64,000 nt of DNA. Origin: Prochlorococcus marinus CUG1435 (GTDB lineage Bacteria > Cyanobacteriota > Cyanobacteriia > PCC-6307 > Cyanobiaceae). The stretch spans positions 496,001 through 560,000 of the forward strand of contig JAEPLP010000001.1 in the NCBI GenBank assembly GCA_017644375.1. The letters are read 5' to 3'. The translations under genes were made by a program, and so were the position numbers. The notes under the pieces were generated by a model. It ran no database searches. It was not told the DNA's origin and saw nothing but the letters and a program-made list of their open reading frames with translations. How positions within the stretch are numbered: the first letter of the stretch is position 1; the number at the start of each line of letters is the position of its first letter. This document shows positions 24,729 to 36,008 of this stretch, piece after piece.

Positions 24729-26624
24729 TCATTCAACAGTTACACTTTTAGCTAAATTTCTTGGTTGATCAACGTCAAGTCCTCTATGAGCTGCGATATG
24801 GTAACTCAATAACTGCAAAGGAATAATATTAAACAAAGGGGAAACCCATTCGTTGGAAAGAGGGATTGTCATTAAATAATCAAAAATTTCAGTTCCTTTA
24901 CATTTTGGAGCAATCCCAATCAAATATGAGTCTCTAGCTTTTGCTTCTTGAGCGTTACTAATAACTTTATCAAAAACTTCACCAGGGGATGCAATAGAAA
25001 TTACAGGTACTTTTTTATCTAACAAAGCTATAGGACCATGTTTCATTTCACCGGCAGGATATCCAGCGGCGTGAATATAACTAATTTCTTTTAACTTTAA
25101 CGCTCCTTCAAGAGCAATAGGATAATTTATGCCTCTTCCTAAAAAAATAACATCTTTAATATTAAAAAAATCATGTGCTAGCTTTTCTGAAGATTTATTA
25201 TGCTTTTCAAGAAGATCTTCTAGTAATTGAGGTAATTTTATAAGTTCAGATATTAATTTGCTTATTTCAACAGGACTTTGACTTCCTTTAATTTGGGCAA
25301 ATTTTATAGCTAATCCATAAAAAGAAAGTAATTGTGCAAAAAAAGTTTTTGTTGCTGCAACTCCCACTTCTATTCCTGCACAGATATCAATTATATTTGA
25401 AACCTGTCTTCCTATCGAGCTCTCTTTTCTATTTGTTATTGCAATAAGATTAGGCTTATATCTTTTATCTTCAATTGAAGATCGCCTTTTAATTTCCATA
25501 TCTATAGCAGCAATTGTGTCAGCAGTTTCTCCTGATTGAGTGACTCCAATAGTTAAGGTATTTGGCAACAATGGAGGTGGTGAATATCGAAATTCACTTG
25601 CATAAAATACATTTGTGGGGATACCTGAAAACTGTTCTAATAAAAAGCTACCAACCATTGCAGCATGTTTACTTGTACCACAAGCGATAATTTCTACTCT
25701 TTCAATTGATTCAAAAAATTTTGTATCAAAGGGATATTTGATTTGATATTGGTCATTTTCTAAGTTTTTAATTAAGTAATTTTCCAACCAGTTTTTTGCT
25801 GTCCCTGGCTGATCATATATCTCTTTTAACATGTAGTGTTTGAAATTCATCTTATCCATTGTTTGCTCTGAGACTTTTAAAGAAACTGGATTTCGATATT
25901 GTCTCTCGTTATTTGAGTCATATATCTCTATTCCAAGAGGAGTTAATAAAGCTATTTCCTCATCCTCCAAAGGCAAAATAATATTTGTAAAGTTTGCAAT
26001 AGCTGGAGTATCACTCGCACAAATAAATTCACCTTCACCCAATCCAATAATCAAAGGTGCTTGTTTTCTAGCAACTACCAATGACGTTGGGGCTCCAGCC
26101 CATAAAACTGCCAAAGCATAAGATCCCTCTAAATCAGATATTACATTTCGAACAGCTACTAACAATGTTGAACCATTATTTTCAAGATTAAGTGTACTTA
26201 ATGTGTTTAATTCTCTCTCAATAAGATGGGGTATGACCTCAGTATCTGTATCAGAATTAAATATGATACCTTCTTTCTCTAATTTAATTTTTAAATCTTG
26301 AAAATTTTCAATAATGCCGTTTTGAACAACAGCTATAGTGCCTGAACTATCAGTATGAGGATGAGCATTTTTAACTTCAGGTTTTCCATGAGTGGCCCAA
26401 CGAGTATGACCAATCCCCACAGTGCCGAGTATATTTTTGTCTTTAAGATTACATATTAGATTTTTTAGTTTTCCCTTAGCTTTGTTACATGAAATAGAAT
26501 TTGTTTCTGGATTAATGATCGCAACACCAGCAGAATCATAACCTCTATATTCAAGCTTTTCTAAACCATTCATTAATAATGGTAAGGCTTTTTTATAACC
26601 AGTAACAGCTACAATTCCGCACAT
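24729..26624 (-). CDS. glmS: Glutamine--fructose-6-phosphate aminotransferase (isomerizing)
   Basis: GlmS makes glucosamine 6-phosphate for peptidoglycan and lipid A. I start it at 26624, so that MCGIVAVTGYKK gives the mature N-terminal Cys nucleophile; a longer frame from 26642 would block it. The glutaminase domain (about 1-240) includes GIGHTRWATHGKP and the ENFQDLK region. Two SIS domains follow, with IACGTSKHAAMVG, GVTQSGETADTIAAI and the C-terminal RNLAKSVTVE. Total length is 631. It is downstream of psaC on the same strand, with a 12-bp palindrome between them. No glmS ribozyme is visible. Confidence 0.96.
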   Translation of the reverse strand: MCGIVAVTGYKKALPLLMNGLEKLEYRGYDSAGVAIINPETNSISCNKAKGKLKNLICNLKDKNILGTVGIGHTRWATHGKPEVKNAHPHTDSSGTIAVVQNGIIENFQDLKIKLEKEGIIFNSDTDTEVIPHLIERELNTLSTLNLENNGSTLLVAVRNVISDLEGSYALAVLWAGAPTSLVVARKQAPLIIGLGEGEFICASDTPAIANFTNIILPLEDEEIALLTPLGIEIYDSNNERQYRNPVSLKVSEQTMDKMNFKHYMLKEIYDQPGTAKNWLENYLIKNLENDQYQIKYPFDTKFFESIERVEIIACGTSKHAAMVGSFLLEQFSGIPTNVFYASEFRYSPPPLLPNTLTIGVTQSGETADTIAAIDMEIKRRSSIEDKRYKPNLIAITNRKESSIGRQVSNIIDICAGIEVGVAATKTFFAQLLSFYGLAIKFAQIKGSQSPVEISKLISELIKLPQLLEDLLEKHNKSSEKLAHDFFNIKDVIFLGRGINYPIALEGALKLKEISYIHAAGYPAGEMKHGPIALLDKKVPVISIASPGEVFDKVISNAQEAKARDSYLIGIAPKCKGTEIFDYLMTIPLSNEWVSPLFNIIPLQLLSYHIAAHRGLDVDQPRNLAKSVTVE

Positions 26625-26655
26625 ACAGTCAATTTTTTTCAATTATATTGAAAAA

Positions 26656-26667
26656 AAATACGTATTT
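26656..26667. repeat. 12-bp perfect palindrome upstream of glmS
   Basis: AAATACGTATTT is a complete palindrome 32 bp upstream of the glmS start and 37 bp after the psaC stop. It is long for chance in a 79-bp gap and could be an operator, but the A/T content lowers the weight. No named factor is assigned. Confidence 0.35.
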
Positions 26668-26703
26668 AACAAATTATGGACTGTCTTTAAAGTGCACTAC
26701 AAA

Positions 26704-26991
<288 letters not shown>

Positions 26992-27082
26992 TTACAAAGA
27001 AATTAAAAAAATTAAGATATGCTTCACTCTTGTTAACTCTAGGGCATAAAATTATATAGATAATTAGTAATTTCCATAAACT

Positions 27083-27322
27083 ATGTCACAAGAAATTCTC
27101 GAAAAAGTCTGTTCTATTGTTTCAGAACAATTAAGCGTTGAAGCAGGAGAAGTGAAATCAGATTCAAATTTTCAAAATGATTTAGGTGCAGATTCTTTAG
27201 ACACCGTTGAACTCGTGATGGCTTTAGAAGAGGCATTTGATATTGAAATTCCTGATGAAGCAGCTGAAGGAATAGCGACTGTTGGCGATGCAGTAAAATT
27301 CATCGAAGAAAAAAAAGGTTAA
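27083..27322 (+). CDS. acpP: Acyl carrier protein
   Basis: ACP carries growing acyl chains on 4'-phosphopantetheine in fatty-acid synthesis. The 79-residue acidic helical protein has the [18 protein letters not shown] motif with the modified Ser38. It is followed 6 bp later by fabF, its direct partner, and then tkt on the same strand, so acpP-fabF-tkt is probably one operon. The leader of about 130 bp is shared with psaC in the other direction. Confidence 0.99.
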   Translation: MSQEILEKVCSIVSEQLSVEAGEVKSDSNFQNDLGADSLDTVELVMALEEAFDIEIPDEAAEGIATVGDAVKFIEEKKG

Positions 27323-27328
27323 TAAAGA

Positions 27329-28573
27329 ATGCCAAATTTCCATCGAGTAGTTATTACTGGTATCGGGGCAGTAACTCCAATTGGTAATAACATTGATGAA
27401 TATTTAGTCGGTCTTCAAACAGGTACTAATGGGGTCTCAGATATTACTCTTTTTGATCCTGAACAACATCCCTGCAAATTTGCTGCAGAAGTAAAAAATC
27501 TTCAATCTGAAAATTTTATTGAAGCTAAAGAATCCAAAAGATGGGATCGTTTCTCCCAGTTTGGAGTTATTGCTGCAAAGCAAGCTTTTAATGATTCTGG
27601 ACTTGAAATTACTGAAGCTAACGCATCAAGAATTGGAGTGATTATTGGTTCTGGAGTTGGAGGCTTACTAACTATGGAAAGTCAAGCTCAAATATTGAGT
27701 CATAAGGGACCTAAAAGAGTAAGTCCATTTACAGTCCCAATGATGATTCCAAACATGGCAACTGGATTGGCTGCGATCGCTTTGGGTGCAAAAGGACCAA
27801 GTTCCTCTGTTTCAACCGCTTGCGCTGCGGGATCAAATGCAATTGGTGATTCTTTTAGATTACTTCAACTTGGGAAAGCAGATGCAATGATCTGTGGAGG
27901 AGCTGAAGCAAGTATTACACCCCTTGGAGTAGCTGGTTTTGCTAGTGCAAAAGCTCTCTCTTTTAGAAATGACAGTCCTCAAACTGCAAGCAGACCTTTT
28001 GATGCTGAAAGAGATGGATTTGTTATTGGAGAGGGATCTGGAATTCTTGTTTTAGAAACTTTAGAAAATGCACAAAAAAGGAATGCAAGAATTTATGCAG
28101 AAATAATTGGATATGGAACAACATGTGATGCTCATCATATTACTGCTCCATCTCCAGGCGGGGTTGGAGGCGCCGAAGCTATCAAATTAGCAATTGAAGA
28201 AAGTTCTCTCAGCATTGAAAAAGTTGATTATATTAATGCACATGGAACAAGCACATCAGCTAATGATAAAAATGAAACTTCTGCAATTAAATCTATTTTT
28301 AAAGACAGATCTTACCTTATTCCTGTAAGCTCTACTAAGTCGATGACTGGTCATCTACTAGGAGGCTCAGGAGGTATAGAAGCTGTAGCTTGTATACTTT
28401 CTTTGACACATAATTTTATCCCTCCTACAATTAACTACGTCAATCCAGATCCTGAATGTGATCTTGATTATGTACCAAATAATGCAAGAGAAGCTCAAGT
28501 AGGAGTCGCTCTTTCTAATTCCTTCGGCTTTGGTGGTCACAATGTTTGCCTTGCTTTCAGCAAAATGAATTGA
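27329..28573 (+). CDS. fabF: 3-oxoacyl-ACP synthase II
   Basis: FabF elongates acyl-ACP by condensation with malonyl-ACP. The 414-residue thiolase-fold enzyme has the nucleophile Cys165 in [14 protein letters not shown], the catalytic His residues in [14 protein letters not shown] and [18 protein letters not shown], and the [10 protein letters not shown] glycine-rich end. It is downstream of acpP by 6 bp and is followed by tkt after 43 bp. It is normal in length and motifs. Confidence 0.98.
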   Translation: MPNFHRVVITGIGAVTPIGNNIDEYLVGLQTGTNGVSDITLFDPEQHPCKFAAEVKNLQSENFIEAKESKRWDRFSQFGVIAAKQAFNDSGLEITEANASRIGVIIGSGVGGLLTMESQAQILSHKGPKRVSPFTVPMMIPNMATGLAAIALGAKGPSSSVSTACAAGSNAIGDSFRLLQLGKADAMICGGAEASITPLGVAGFASAKALSFRNDSPQTASRPFDAERDGFVIGEGSGILVLETLENAQKRNARIYAEIIGYGTTCDAHHITAPSPGGVGGAEAIKLAIEESSLSIEKVDYINAHGTSTSANDKNETSAIKSIFKDRSYLIPVSSTKSMTGHLLGGSGGIEAVACILSLTHNFIPPTINYVNPDPECDLDYVPNNAREAQVGVALSNSFGFGGHNVCLAFSKMN

Positions 28574-28616
28574 AGACAACCAATTCTTTATTTCCAACTT
28601 AACTTTTTTAAAAACA

Positions 28617-30623
28617 ATGGTCGCTGCATCTGTTTCATTAGAATCACTTTGTGTAAATAGTATAAGAATGCTTGCTGTAGATGCAGTAAATAAATCTAAT
28701 AGTGGACATCCTGGATTGCCAATGGGGTGTGCTCCTATGGGTTATGCATTATGGCAAAACATACTTAATCACAACCCCAATAACCCAAAATGGTTTAATA
28801 GAGATCGTTTTGTATTATCAGCTGGTCATGGCTGTATGCTTTTATATTCTTTGCTTCATTTGACAGGATATAAATCAGTTTCTATAGAAGATATTAAAGA
28901 ATTTAGGCAATGGGGATCAAAAACCCCTGGACATCCAGAAACATTCGAAACTGAAGGTGTTGAAGTTACAGCTGGACCTCTTGGAGCTGGAATTTCAAAT
29001 GCAGTTGGATTAGCAATAGCTGAAACTCACTTAGCAGCTAAATTCAATAAGCCTGATTGCAATATTGTTGATCACTATACTTACGTAATAATGGGTGATG
29101 GCTGTAATCAAGAAGGTATCGCATCAGAAGCTTGCTCATTAGCTGGTCATCTTAAGCTTGGAAAATTAATTGCACTCTATGACGATAATCAAATTACAAT
29201 TGATGGACGAACTGACGTTTCTTTTACAGAAGATGTTTTAAAAAGATACGAAGCTTATGGATGGCATGTACAACATGTTGAAGATGGAAATCATGATGTT
29301 AAAGGAATTACTGAAGCTATCGAAAAAGCGAAATTAATTAAAGACAAACCTTCAATTATAAAAATTTCTACAACCATAGGTTATGGTTCTCCCAATAAAT
29401 CTGATACCGCTGGAATTCATGGAGCAGCTGTTGGAGAAGAAGAAGCTAAATTAACTAGGGAGTTTCTTAATTGGGAATATCCTCCATTTGAAATACCAGA
29501 TGAGGTATATAAACATTTTAGAAAATCAATAAACAAAGGCGAAAACTTAGAGAGAGAATGGGATTCTAAATTTGACGAATATCAAAAAAAATATCCCTCT
29601 GAAGGAGCCGAGTTAAACAGAATGTTAAAAGGCCAATTACCTGAGAATTGGGACTCTGATCTCCCCTCTTATACACCTGATGATAAAGGGTTAGCCACCA
29701 GAAAGCATTCACAAATATGTTTAGGTGCTTTAGGACCAAACCTGCCTGAATTAATTGGTGGATCAGCAGATTTAACTCACTCTAATTACACAGATATTAA
29801 AGGAGAAACTGGATCATTCCAACCTCATAGTCCTGAAAAAAGATATTTACATTTTGGAGTAAGAGAGCATGCAATGGCAGCTGTACTCAATGGTATTGCC
29901 TATCACAATAGTGGTCTTATTCCTTATGGTGGAACCTTCCTTGTCTTCGCCGATTATATGAGAGGTTCAATGAGGCTTTCAGCACTCAGCGAATTAGGAG
30001 TGATCTATGTTTTAACACATGATTCAATTGGTGTAGGAGAAGACGGCCCAACACATCAACCTATAGAAACTATACCTTCTCTTCGTGCCATGCCTAACAT
30101 GCTAGTTTTCAGACCAGGAGATGGGAATGAGACGAGTGGATCTTATAAGCTTGCTATTCAAAATCGAAAAAGACCTTCTGCCCTTTGTTTAAGTAGACAA
30201 GGTATGCCAAATCAAGAAAATACTTCAATCGACAAAGTTGCTCTTGGAGGATATATAGTTTCCGATTGCGAAGGGACACCAGATCTAATATTTATTGGTA
30301 CTGGAAGCGAATTGAATCTTTGCATTGAAGCAAGTAAGGAAATTTCAAGCTTAGGTAAAAAAATCAGAGTTGTTTCTATGCCTTGTGTCGAACTTTTCGA
30401 AGAGCAAGAAGACTCTTACAAAGAAAGTGTTTTACCTAGTAGTGTGAAAAAGAGAGTGGTAGTAGAAGCTGCTCATTCATTTGGTTGGCATAAATATACA
30501 GGTTTTGATGGGATTTGTATTACTATGGATAAGTTTGGTGCATCAGCACCTGGTGGAGAATGTATGAAAAATTTTGGATTTACAGTCGAAAACGTTATTA
30601 ATAAGACGAAGGAAATTCTATAA
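28617..30623 (+). CDS. tkt: Transketolase
   Basis: Transketolase moves two-carbon units in the Calvin cycle and pentose phosphate pathway with thiamine diphosphate and Mg2+. The 668-residue protein shows [16 protein letters not shown], the ThDP motif [15 protein letters not shown] to [20 protein letters not shown], the pyrimidine-domain [15 protein letters not shown] and [13 protein letters not shown], and the C-terminal [11 protein letters not shown]. It is the third gene after acpP and fabF. It depends on ThDP, and thiC next door begins that cofactor's synthesis under a TPP riboswitch. Confidence 0.98.
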   Translation: MVAASVSLESLCVNSIRMLAVDAVNKSNSGHPGLPMGCAPMGYALWQNILNHNPNNPKWFNRDRFVLSAGHGCMLLYSLLHLTGYKSVSIEDIKEFRQWGSKTPGHPETFETEGVEVTAGPLGAGISNAVGLAIAETHLAAKFNKPDCNIVDHYTYVIMGDGCNQEGIASEACSLAGHLKLGKLIALYDDNQITIDGRTDVSFTEDVLKRYEAYGWHVQHVEDGNHDVKGITEAIEKAKLIKDKPSIIKISTTIGYGSPNKSDTAGIHGAAVGEEEAKLTREFLNWEYPPFEIPDEVYKHFRKSINKGENLEREWDSKFDEYQKKYPSEGAELNRMLKGQLPENWDSDLPSYTPDDKGLATRKHSQICLGALGPNLPELIGGSADLTHSNYTDIKGETGSFQPHSPEKRYLHFGVREHAMAAVLNGIAYHNSGLIPYGGTFLVFADYMRGSMRLSALSELGVIYVLTHDSIGVGEDGPTHQPIETIPSLRAMPNMLVFRPGDGNETSGSYKLAIQNRKRPSALCLSRQGMPNQENTSIDKVALGGYIVSDCEGTPDLIFIGTGSELNLCIEASKEISSLGKKIRVVSMPCVELFEEQEDSYKESVLPSSVKKRVVVEAAHSFGWHKYTGFDGICITMDKFGASAPGGECMKNFGFTVENVINKTKEIL

Positions 30624-30637
30624 CTATTAATTGATAA

Positions 30638-32008
30638 CTATACTGAAGTATTACATTCTTGAAGTTTATCTTTTAACTGATCAAGAGATTCATCAGAAAT
30701 CTTTGAATTCATTGGACAATGCTTAGGGCCACACATTGAACAAAACTCAGCCTTTTTAAAGATTTCTTCAGGAAGTGTTTCATCATGGTACTGTTTTGCT
30801 CTTTCTGGATCTAGTGAAAGTTCGAATTGTTTATTCCAATCAAAGTTATACCTTGCATGACTAAGTTCATCATCTCTATCCCGAGCGCCAGCTCTATGTC
30901 GCGCTATATCTGCAGCGTGAGCAGCTATTTTATATGCAATTAATCCTTCTCTTACATCTTCTGCATTTGGGAGACCTAGATGTTCTTTTGGGGTTACATA
31001 ACATAACATAGAAGTTCCATACCAACCTGCCATCGCAGCTCCAATAGCACTTGATATATGGTCATAACCAGGTGATATATCTGTCACTAATGGACCAAGC
31101 ACATAAAAGGGCGCTTCTGAACATTCCTCCATTTGCTTTCTGACATTAAACTCAATTTGGTCCATAGGTACATGACCAGGACCCTCGACCATTACTTGAA
31201 CATTATGTTCCCATGCTCTTCGAGTAAGTTCGCCTAAGGTCTTCAATTCAGCTAGCTGAGCATCATCAGAAGCATCATGCAAACATCCAGGTCTTAGTGA
31301 ATCACCTAGAGAAAAAGTGCAATCATATTTTTTAAAAATCTCACAAATATCATCAAATCTCGTATAAAGTGGATTTTGCTTAAAATGATGCAACATCCAT
31401 TGAGCTAAAATTCCTCCCCCTCTACTGACAATTCCAGTAATTCTTCCTTTGACTTTTGGCAAATGTTCTATTAACAGTCCAGCATGAATCGTTTGATAAT
31501 CTACGCCCTGCTTGCAATGTTTTTCAATAATATGAAGAAAATCATCTTCTGTTAATCTATCTATTGAACCATGTACACTTTCTAAAGCTTGGTAAACAGG
31601 AACTGTTCCTATGGGAACAGGAGATTCATGAATTATTGCTTGCCTGACTTCATCTAGATTCACTCCTCCTGTCGAAAGATCCATAACAGTATCCGCCCCA
31701 TATTTCACAGCTAGCTTGAGCTTCTCAACCTCTTCATTGATATCACTTGCATTAGGGGAAGCCCCAATATTTGCATTTACTTTGCATCTAGAAGCAATTC
31801 CTATAGACATCGGCTCAAGATTTAAATGATTAATATTAGCTGGAATGATTAATCTTCCTCTTGCTACTTCTTCCATTATTAAAGAGGCAGGTAGATTCTC
31901 CTTCTTAGCAACAAAATCCATTTCTTCAGTAATATGTCCGTTTCTGGCAAAGTTCATCTGAGTTACATTCTCTTTTCCAAGACGAGGCTTAATCCATGAA
32001 CTTCTCAT
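30638..32008 (-). CDS. thiC: Phosphomethylpyrimidine synthase ThiC
   Basis: ThiC is a radical SAM enzyme that rearranges aminoimidazole ribotide to HMP phosphate for thiamine. The 456-residue protein has the unusual C-terminal cluster motif [11 protein letters not shown] (C-x2-C-x4-C), the N-terminal [28 protein letters not shown], and [12 protein letters not shown]. The eukaryote-like N-terminal extension is absent. It is convergent with tkt (14 bp) and preceded by a TPP riboswitch, so expression should fall when thiamine diphosphate is plentiful. Its substrate AIR comes from PurM (7.1-8.1 kb). Confidence 0.98.
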   Translation of the reverse strand: MRSSWIKPRLGKENVTQMNFARNGHITEEMDFVAKKENLPASLIMEEVARGRLIIPANINHLNLEPMSIGIASRCKVNANIGASPNASDINEEVEKLKLAVKYGADTVMDLSTGGVNLDEVRQAIIHESPVPIGTVPVYQALESVHGSIDRLTEDDFLHIIEKHCKQGVDYQTIHAGLLIEHLPKVKGRITGIVSRGGGILAQWMLHHFKQNPLYTRFDDICEIFKKYDCTFSLGDSLRPGCLHDASDDAQLAELKTLGELTRRAWEHNVQVMVEGPGHVPMDQIEFNVRKQMEECSEAPFYVLGPLVTDISPGYDHISSAIGAAMAGWYGTSMLCYVTPKEHLGLPNAEDVREGLIAYKIAAHAADIARHRAGARDRDDELSHARYNFDWNKQFELSLDPERAKQYHDETLPEEIFKKAEFCSMCGPKHCPMNSKISDESLDQLKDKLQECNTSV

Positions 32009-32051
32009 AATTTACAAAATTTTAAAAGTGTATTACTAAAGTTTGATCAAA

Positions 32052-32136
32052 TCTCCACTTCCCTGCATCAGGATTAATGATTCAGGTTCAAAGGGTATGA
32101 TCTCAGCTAAGTTTAATTTCTTAGCACCCCTAGTAT
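32052..32136 (-). promoter_or_regulatory. TPP riboswitch (THI element) controlling thiC
   Basis: Reading the minus strand gives ACTAGGGGTGC, then a P3 hairpin (CTAAG with CTTAG), then GCTGAGATCATACCC, TTTGAACCTGA and finally GATGCAGGGAAGTGG. These are the conserved THI-box blocks in order, including CUGAGA and the ACCC/GAACCUG pair. About 45 nt separate it from the thiC ATG, room for a translational or short terminator switch, though no T-run hairpin is obvious. Edges are approximate. Confidence 0.93.
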
Positions 32137-32203
32137 TAATCTTATTAATAGCTCTTTTCTAAAAAATAGTCATCTTATATTGCGTAAAAATAAATAAAAT
32201 TTT

Positions 32204-32419
32204 TTATTTAACTTTTTGAAAAGACTTTATTTTCTTTAAAATATTTTTCCTATCCAATCTTCTTCTTACATCTTTCTCCAAAATAATTGAAATCCCCATT
32301 AAACCAATAGGTAAATAAAAAATTTTCCTAGAATTATCCCTTAAGATCAAACCAGTAACAGATGTAAGGATCATAAAAGGAGCCACAAAAGACAAAATAA
32401 ATCTTTTATCAATTCTCAT
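32204..32419 (-). CDS. Small predicted membrane protein (71 aa)
   Basis: I do not recognise this family. It has two predicted hydrophobic segments (about residues 8-26 and 34-45) and a strongly basic C-terminus (KDVRRRLDRKNILKKIKS). Its ATG shares one base with the stop of the M20 amidohydrolase gene upstream, so translation is probably coupled. It is likely real for that reason, but no function can be given. About 70 bp separate its end from the TPP riboswitch of thiC. Confidence 0.65.
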   Translation of the reverse strand: MRIDKRFILSFVAPFMILTSVTGLILRDNSRKIFYLPIGLMGISIILEKDVRRRLDRKNILKKIKSFQKVK

Positions 32420-33600
32420 TAATTAACTGTATTAACTATTTCTTTATTTAATTTTACTATGGATTCTGTTATAACTTTAATCCCAACAGTAATGGCTCTT
32501 TCATCTGGTTCAAATTTGGAACTATGTAATGGAGCGCATCTATTTGAACTAGAAACACCAAGCCTAAACATAGCCCCTGGAATCTCATTCAAGAATTCAG
32601 CGAAATCTTCAGCACCTAATGATGGTTTTTGTAATTCGATAACATTTTCTTGACCCAAAACCTTAATTCCGGAATCTCTGAGAACTCTATTGATTTCAGA
32701 ATTATTATTAACTGGTGGAGTAATTTCTCTAAATATTACTTTTGCATCAGCTCCGCAACTATTAGCTATAGAAGTGATATTCTCGTTGAGCCAGTTACCA
32801 ATATTCTTAAATAATTTTATATTAGTGCATCTAACTGTTCCAACTAAATTAACCTTTTCTGCAAGTACATTGAATGCATTGCCACCATTTATTTTTCCAA
32901 AAGTTATTACTACAGGATCTAGAGGATTTAATTTCCGTGTTATTAATTCTTGAATTCCCGAGATCACTTTAGAGGCCGCCCAAATAGCATCAACCCCTTC
33001 ATGAGGTCTAGCACCATGGCCTGATTTCCCTTTGATCTCTACCTTAAGTTCTCCAGCAGCTGCAGTTAAACTTCCTTCTTTAATCCCAATAGTGCCTACA
33101 GGCAAATCGGGGTAGACATGAACCCCTAATATATTGGTTAAACCATGAGTTGCACCATCCTTAATCATCCATCTAGCTCCACTCGCAATTTCTTCAGCAG
33201 GCTGAAAAATTATCCTAATCCCGCAATTAAGTTTTAAATCCTTAATAATCTTTGCTACACCCAATCCAATCGATATATGTAAATCATGACCACATGCATG
33301 CATAACACCATCTATTTTTGAAGAAAAATTTAATTTAGTTTCCTCAAATATTGGTAAAGCATCCATATCCACTCTTAAGCCTATGATGCCTTTATCTAAG
33401 GGGCCGAAATCGGCTATAACTCCAGTTCTACCTACAGATTCTCTGACATTCCAACCAATATTTTTTAAAAAACCACTTATCAAAATAGCTGTTTGATGTT
33501 CAAGTCCACTTAATTCCGGATGTGCATGGATATGTCTTCTTAAGTTAATTAATTCATCATTAAACGAATCAATTCTTTTTAAAAACTGATCACTTTTCAT
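32419..33600 (-). CDS. M20 family amidohydrolase (aminoacylase/hippurate hydrolase-like)
   Basis: This 393-residue cytosolic metallopeptidase-fold enzyme hydrolyses N-acyl or amide bonds of small substrates. M20D motifs are HAHPELSGLEHQT, GLRVDMDALPIFEE, MHACGHDLHISIG (metal His and Asp), FQPAEEIASGARWMI, and GKSGHGARPHEGVDA, with the C-terminal SLGAEDFAEFLNEIPG. It is placed after the TPR protein gene by 3 bp on the same strand. The substrate is not readable. A plausible role is amino-acid or N-acyl recycling, which is inference only. Confidence 0.92.
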   Translation of the reverse strand: MKSDQFLKRIDSFNDELINLRRHIHAHPELSGLEHQTAILISGFLKNIGWNVRESVGRTGVIADFGPLDKGIIGLRVDMDALPIFEETKLNFSSKIDGVMHACGHDLHISIGLGVAKIIKDLKLNCGIRIIFQPAEEIASGARWMIKDGATHGLTNILGVHVYPDLPVGTIGIKEGSLTAAAGELKVEIKGKSGHGARPHEGVDAIWAASKVISGIQELITRKLNPLDPVVITFGKINGGNAFNVLAEKVNLVGTVRCTNIKLFKNIGNWLNENITSIANSCGADAKVIFREITPPVNNNSEINRVLRDSGIKVLGQENVIELQKPSLGAEDFAEFLNEIPGAMFRLGVSSSNRCAPLHSSKFEPDERAITVGIKVITESIVKLNKEIVNTVN

Positions 33601-33603
33601 TAC

Positions 33604-34392
33604 TTACTTTAAATCGATAAAGTTCATCAAATCTTTAATTGGTTTTGGAGGCCATCTTCTTATTTTTTTCAACCATTCTTCATCACTATACCTAGGATCT
33701 AATTCAGTTACCGCTATCCAATTACTCTCAGCCATACCAGATTCACCCTTTGACCAATTCAAAGCTGTTAAAGCCGCCCTAGGATCTGCAAAAGTTGGAT
33801 AACGTCTGATTAATTTTTTTAATTCTTTTTCAGATTCATCAATATTGCCAAGCTGGAAATCTGCTAAAGCCATACTTGACCTTGCCATGGCGAATCCAGG
33901 ATTATATAAAGCAGCTTTTGAAAATAAGTCTCTTGCTTTTTCCCATTGTGATGTGGAACCTTCTACATTAGCTAAATTATATAATGCAGAGAAATTTTTA
34001 CTATCTTGCGAAATTACAAACATATAATCTTTTTTTGCTTGCGACCATAGACCCAACGCTTCCTCTGCTATACCTCTGTTGATATAAGGATCTATTTCAC
34101 TAGGATTTAAACTTATTGCCTTATTTTGATCATCTATCGAGCCATCTAAATCGCCCATTACAAGTCTTACATTTCCTCTATTACTCAAAGCTGCAGCATC
34201 ATCAGGATAAGAATCTAGATAGTGATTCCATTCTTGTAAAGCGAGATTAAATTTTCCACTTGAACTTAAATCTAATGCATTTTTAAACAAATCCTCTCTG
34301 GAAGATAATGAATAACTTGGTGCGATATAAAAAATATTGAAAAAAACAAAAATTAATAAAATACAAACCTTAACTTTTTTAAAAGTTATCAT
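33604..34392 (-). CDS. TPR-repeat protein with signal peptide
   Basis: Read from ATG 34392 (a TTG at 34404 is also open) the product has about 262 residues. An N-terminal hydrophobic stretch ([20 protein letters not shown]) looks like a signal peptide or anchor, so the protein is probably exported to the periplasm or thylakoid lumen. At least four tandem 34-residue TPR units follow, visible as [59 protein letters not shown] and [20 protein letters not shown]. TPRs are protein-binding scaffolds. The 5' end overlaps ruvB by 14 bp. The partner is unknown. Confidence 0.86.
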   Translation of the reverse strand: MITFKKVKVCILLIFVFFNIFYIAPSYSLSSREDLFKNALDLSSSGKFNLALQEWNHYLDSYPDDAAALSNRGNVRLVMGDLDGSIDDQNKAISLNPSEIDPYINRGIAEEALGLWSQAKKDYMFVISQDSKNFSALYNLANVEGSTSQWEKARDLFSKAALYNPGFAMARSSMALADFQLGNIDESEKELKKLIRRYPTFADPRAALTALNWSKGESGMAESNWIAVTELDPRYSDEEWLKKIRRWPPKPIKDLMNFIDLK

Positions 34393-35437
34393 TTCTTGAA
34401 TCAATGTAATTTTTCCCTAAAGCAGTAAGTAATCTTCCTCGCGGAGTTCTAATGAGGAAACCAATTTGGATTAAATATGGTTCAACTACAAATTCTAACA
34501 TTGAAGAATCATCACCCATTGCCGCTGCTATTGAATCGAGGCCAGTTGGAATAGGATTGTTTTGGTTTAGAAAAGATAAATATTTTCTATCTAAAGAATC
34601 CAATCCTTTTTCATCTATTTGATAAGAATTCAAAGCTTTTTTTATTAAATTCACAGAGATCACATTAGTTTTTTTGACAACTTGAGCATAATCTCTAACT
34701 CGTCTTAATAATCTCAAAGCAATTCTAGGAGTCCCTCGTGATATTTTTGCTAAATCGTAAGATGCTTCATCATCTAAATTAAGATTTATTAATCGAGAGA
34801 AATTAACAATGATTTTTTTTAATTCATCATATGTATAAAATTCAATTTTTTGAGTTATACCAAACCTATCTCGAAGAGGGGAACTAATTGCGGCTAATTT
34901 AGTTGTCGCTCCAATCAAAGTAAACCTAGGCAGATTGATTGTTCTGCATCGTGCTCCTCTATTAGCTCCCATCGTTAAATCAAGTCTAAAATCCTCCATT
35001 GCAGAATATAACAACTCTTCAGTTAACCTATTTAAGCGATGTATCTCATCGATAAACAAAATTTCGCCTTCTTTTAATCCAAGCAGTAATCCTACAATAT
35101 CTCTAGGTCTTTCAATTGCAGGTGCAGTAGCTATCCTACATTTTGTATTCATTTCATGGGCTATCAAAAAAGCAAGGGTAGTCTTTCCTAAACCAGGCTG
35201 TCCATATAAAAGAATATGCTCTAACGGATCTTTTCTGTAAATTGATGCATCTATAGCTATTCTCAAAGAAGACTTAAGTTGTTCTTGGCCAATAAATTCT
35301 TGTAAAGTAACAGGGCGAGCTAAGTTTAGATTATTATTTCTTTTTTCTTCTGGAATAATTTTTGAATCAACTAGCCTAAGCTCTTTTTTCCTAAGAGAAA
35401 AGTCATTATCGCCAACATTAGAAGAAATTATTGCCAT
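34379..35437 (-). CDS. ruvB: Holliday junction branch migration helicase subunit RuvB
   Basis: RuvB is the AAA+ motor that migrates Holliday junctions with RuvA. The 352-residue length is right. Motifs are [16 protein letters not shown], Walker [18 protein letters not shown], Walker [28 protein letters not shown], sensor [20 protein letters not shown], and the C-terminal winged-helix domain with [13 protein letters not shown] and [12 protein letters not shown]. It is divergent from smpB, 52 bp away. It overlaps the TPR gene downstream. Confidence 0.98.
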   Translation of the reverse strand: MAIISSNVGDNDFSLRKKELRLVDSKIIPEEKRNNNLNLARPVTLQEFIGQEQLKSSLRIAIDASIYRKDPLEHILLYGQPGLGKTTLAFLIAHEMNTKCRIATAPAIERPRDIVGLLLGLKEGEILFIDEIHRLNRLTEELLYSAMEDFRLDLTMGANRGARCRTINLPRFTLIGATTKLAAISSPLRDRFGITQKIEFYTYDELKKIIVNFSRLINLNLDDEASYDLAKISRGTPRIALRLLRRVRDYAQVVKKTNVISVNLIKKALNSYQIDEKGLDSLDRKYLSFLNQNNPIPTGLDSIAAAMGDDSSMLEFVVEPYLIQIGFLIRTPRGRLLTALGKNYIDSRNDNF

Positions 35438-35489
35438 AATGAAAGGTTAATTGCATTTGTTCTAAGTAGAAAGATTTTTTACAACTAAA

Positions 35490-35984
35490 ATGGCAAAAAA
35501 TTCAAAAAAAGATCAAAATAATACTAAAAAAGAAAATAATTTTAAACGTCTAGCTGAGAATAGATATGCAAAATTTCAATATGCAATATCTGAAACAATT
35601 GAAGCTGGAATTGAACTTTTAGGAACTGAGGTAAAGTCTATTAGAGAAGGAAAAGCAAATTTAAGAGATGGGTACTGTTCATTCAGAGATGGTGAGATTT
35701 TATTATTAAATGTTCACATTTCACCACATAAAAATGTAGGTTCTTTTTTTAATCATGATCCATTAAGAAATAGAAAGTTGCTATTACATAAAAAAGAAAT
35801 AATAAAACTGAAATCTAATACTGAAAAAAAAGGAATGACTATTGTTCCATTATCTCTTTATCTAAAAGGCTCATGGATAAAACTAACAATTGGAGTAGGT
35901 AAAGGGAAAAAATTACATGATAAACGTCAGGATGAAAAACAAAAAAGTATGAAAAAAGAAATTAACTCTGCCCTGAAAAGATAA
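35490..35984 (+). CDS. smpB: SsrA-binding protein SmpB
   Basis: SmpB binds tmRNA and is required for trans-translation of stalled ribosomes. The 164-residue basic protein begins with a lysine-rich leader and has [51 protein letters not shown] and [18 protein letters not shown], the family's core and tail. tmRNA itself is not in this window. It is convergent with the small basic unknown gene. Confidence 0.97.
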   Translation: MAKNSKKDQNNTKKENNFKRLAENRYAKFQYAISETIEAGIELLGTEVKSIREGKANLRDGYCSFRDGEILLLNVHISPHKNVGSFFNHDPLRNRKLLLHKKEIIKLKSNTEKKGMTIVPLSLYLKGSWIKLTIGVGKGKKLHDKRQDEKQKSMKKEINSALKR

Positions 35985-36008
35985 AAATATTACGCAGACT
36001 TTTTGAAA

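Noticed and set aside
26992-26996. Single TTACA upstream of psaC as an RpaB HLR1 site
   Set aside because: HLR1 needs two direct repeats with set spacing; only one good copy is seen.
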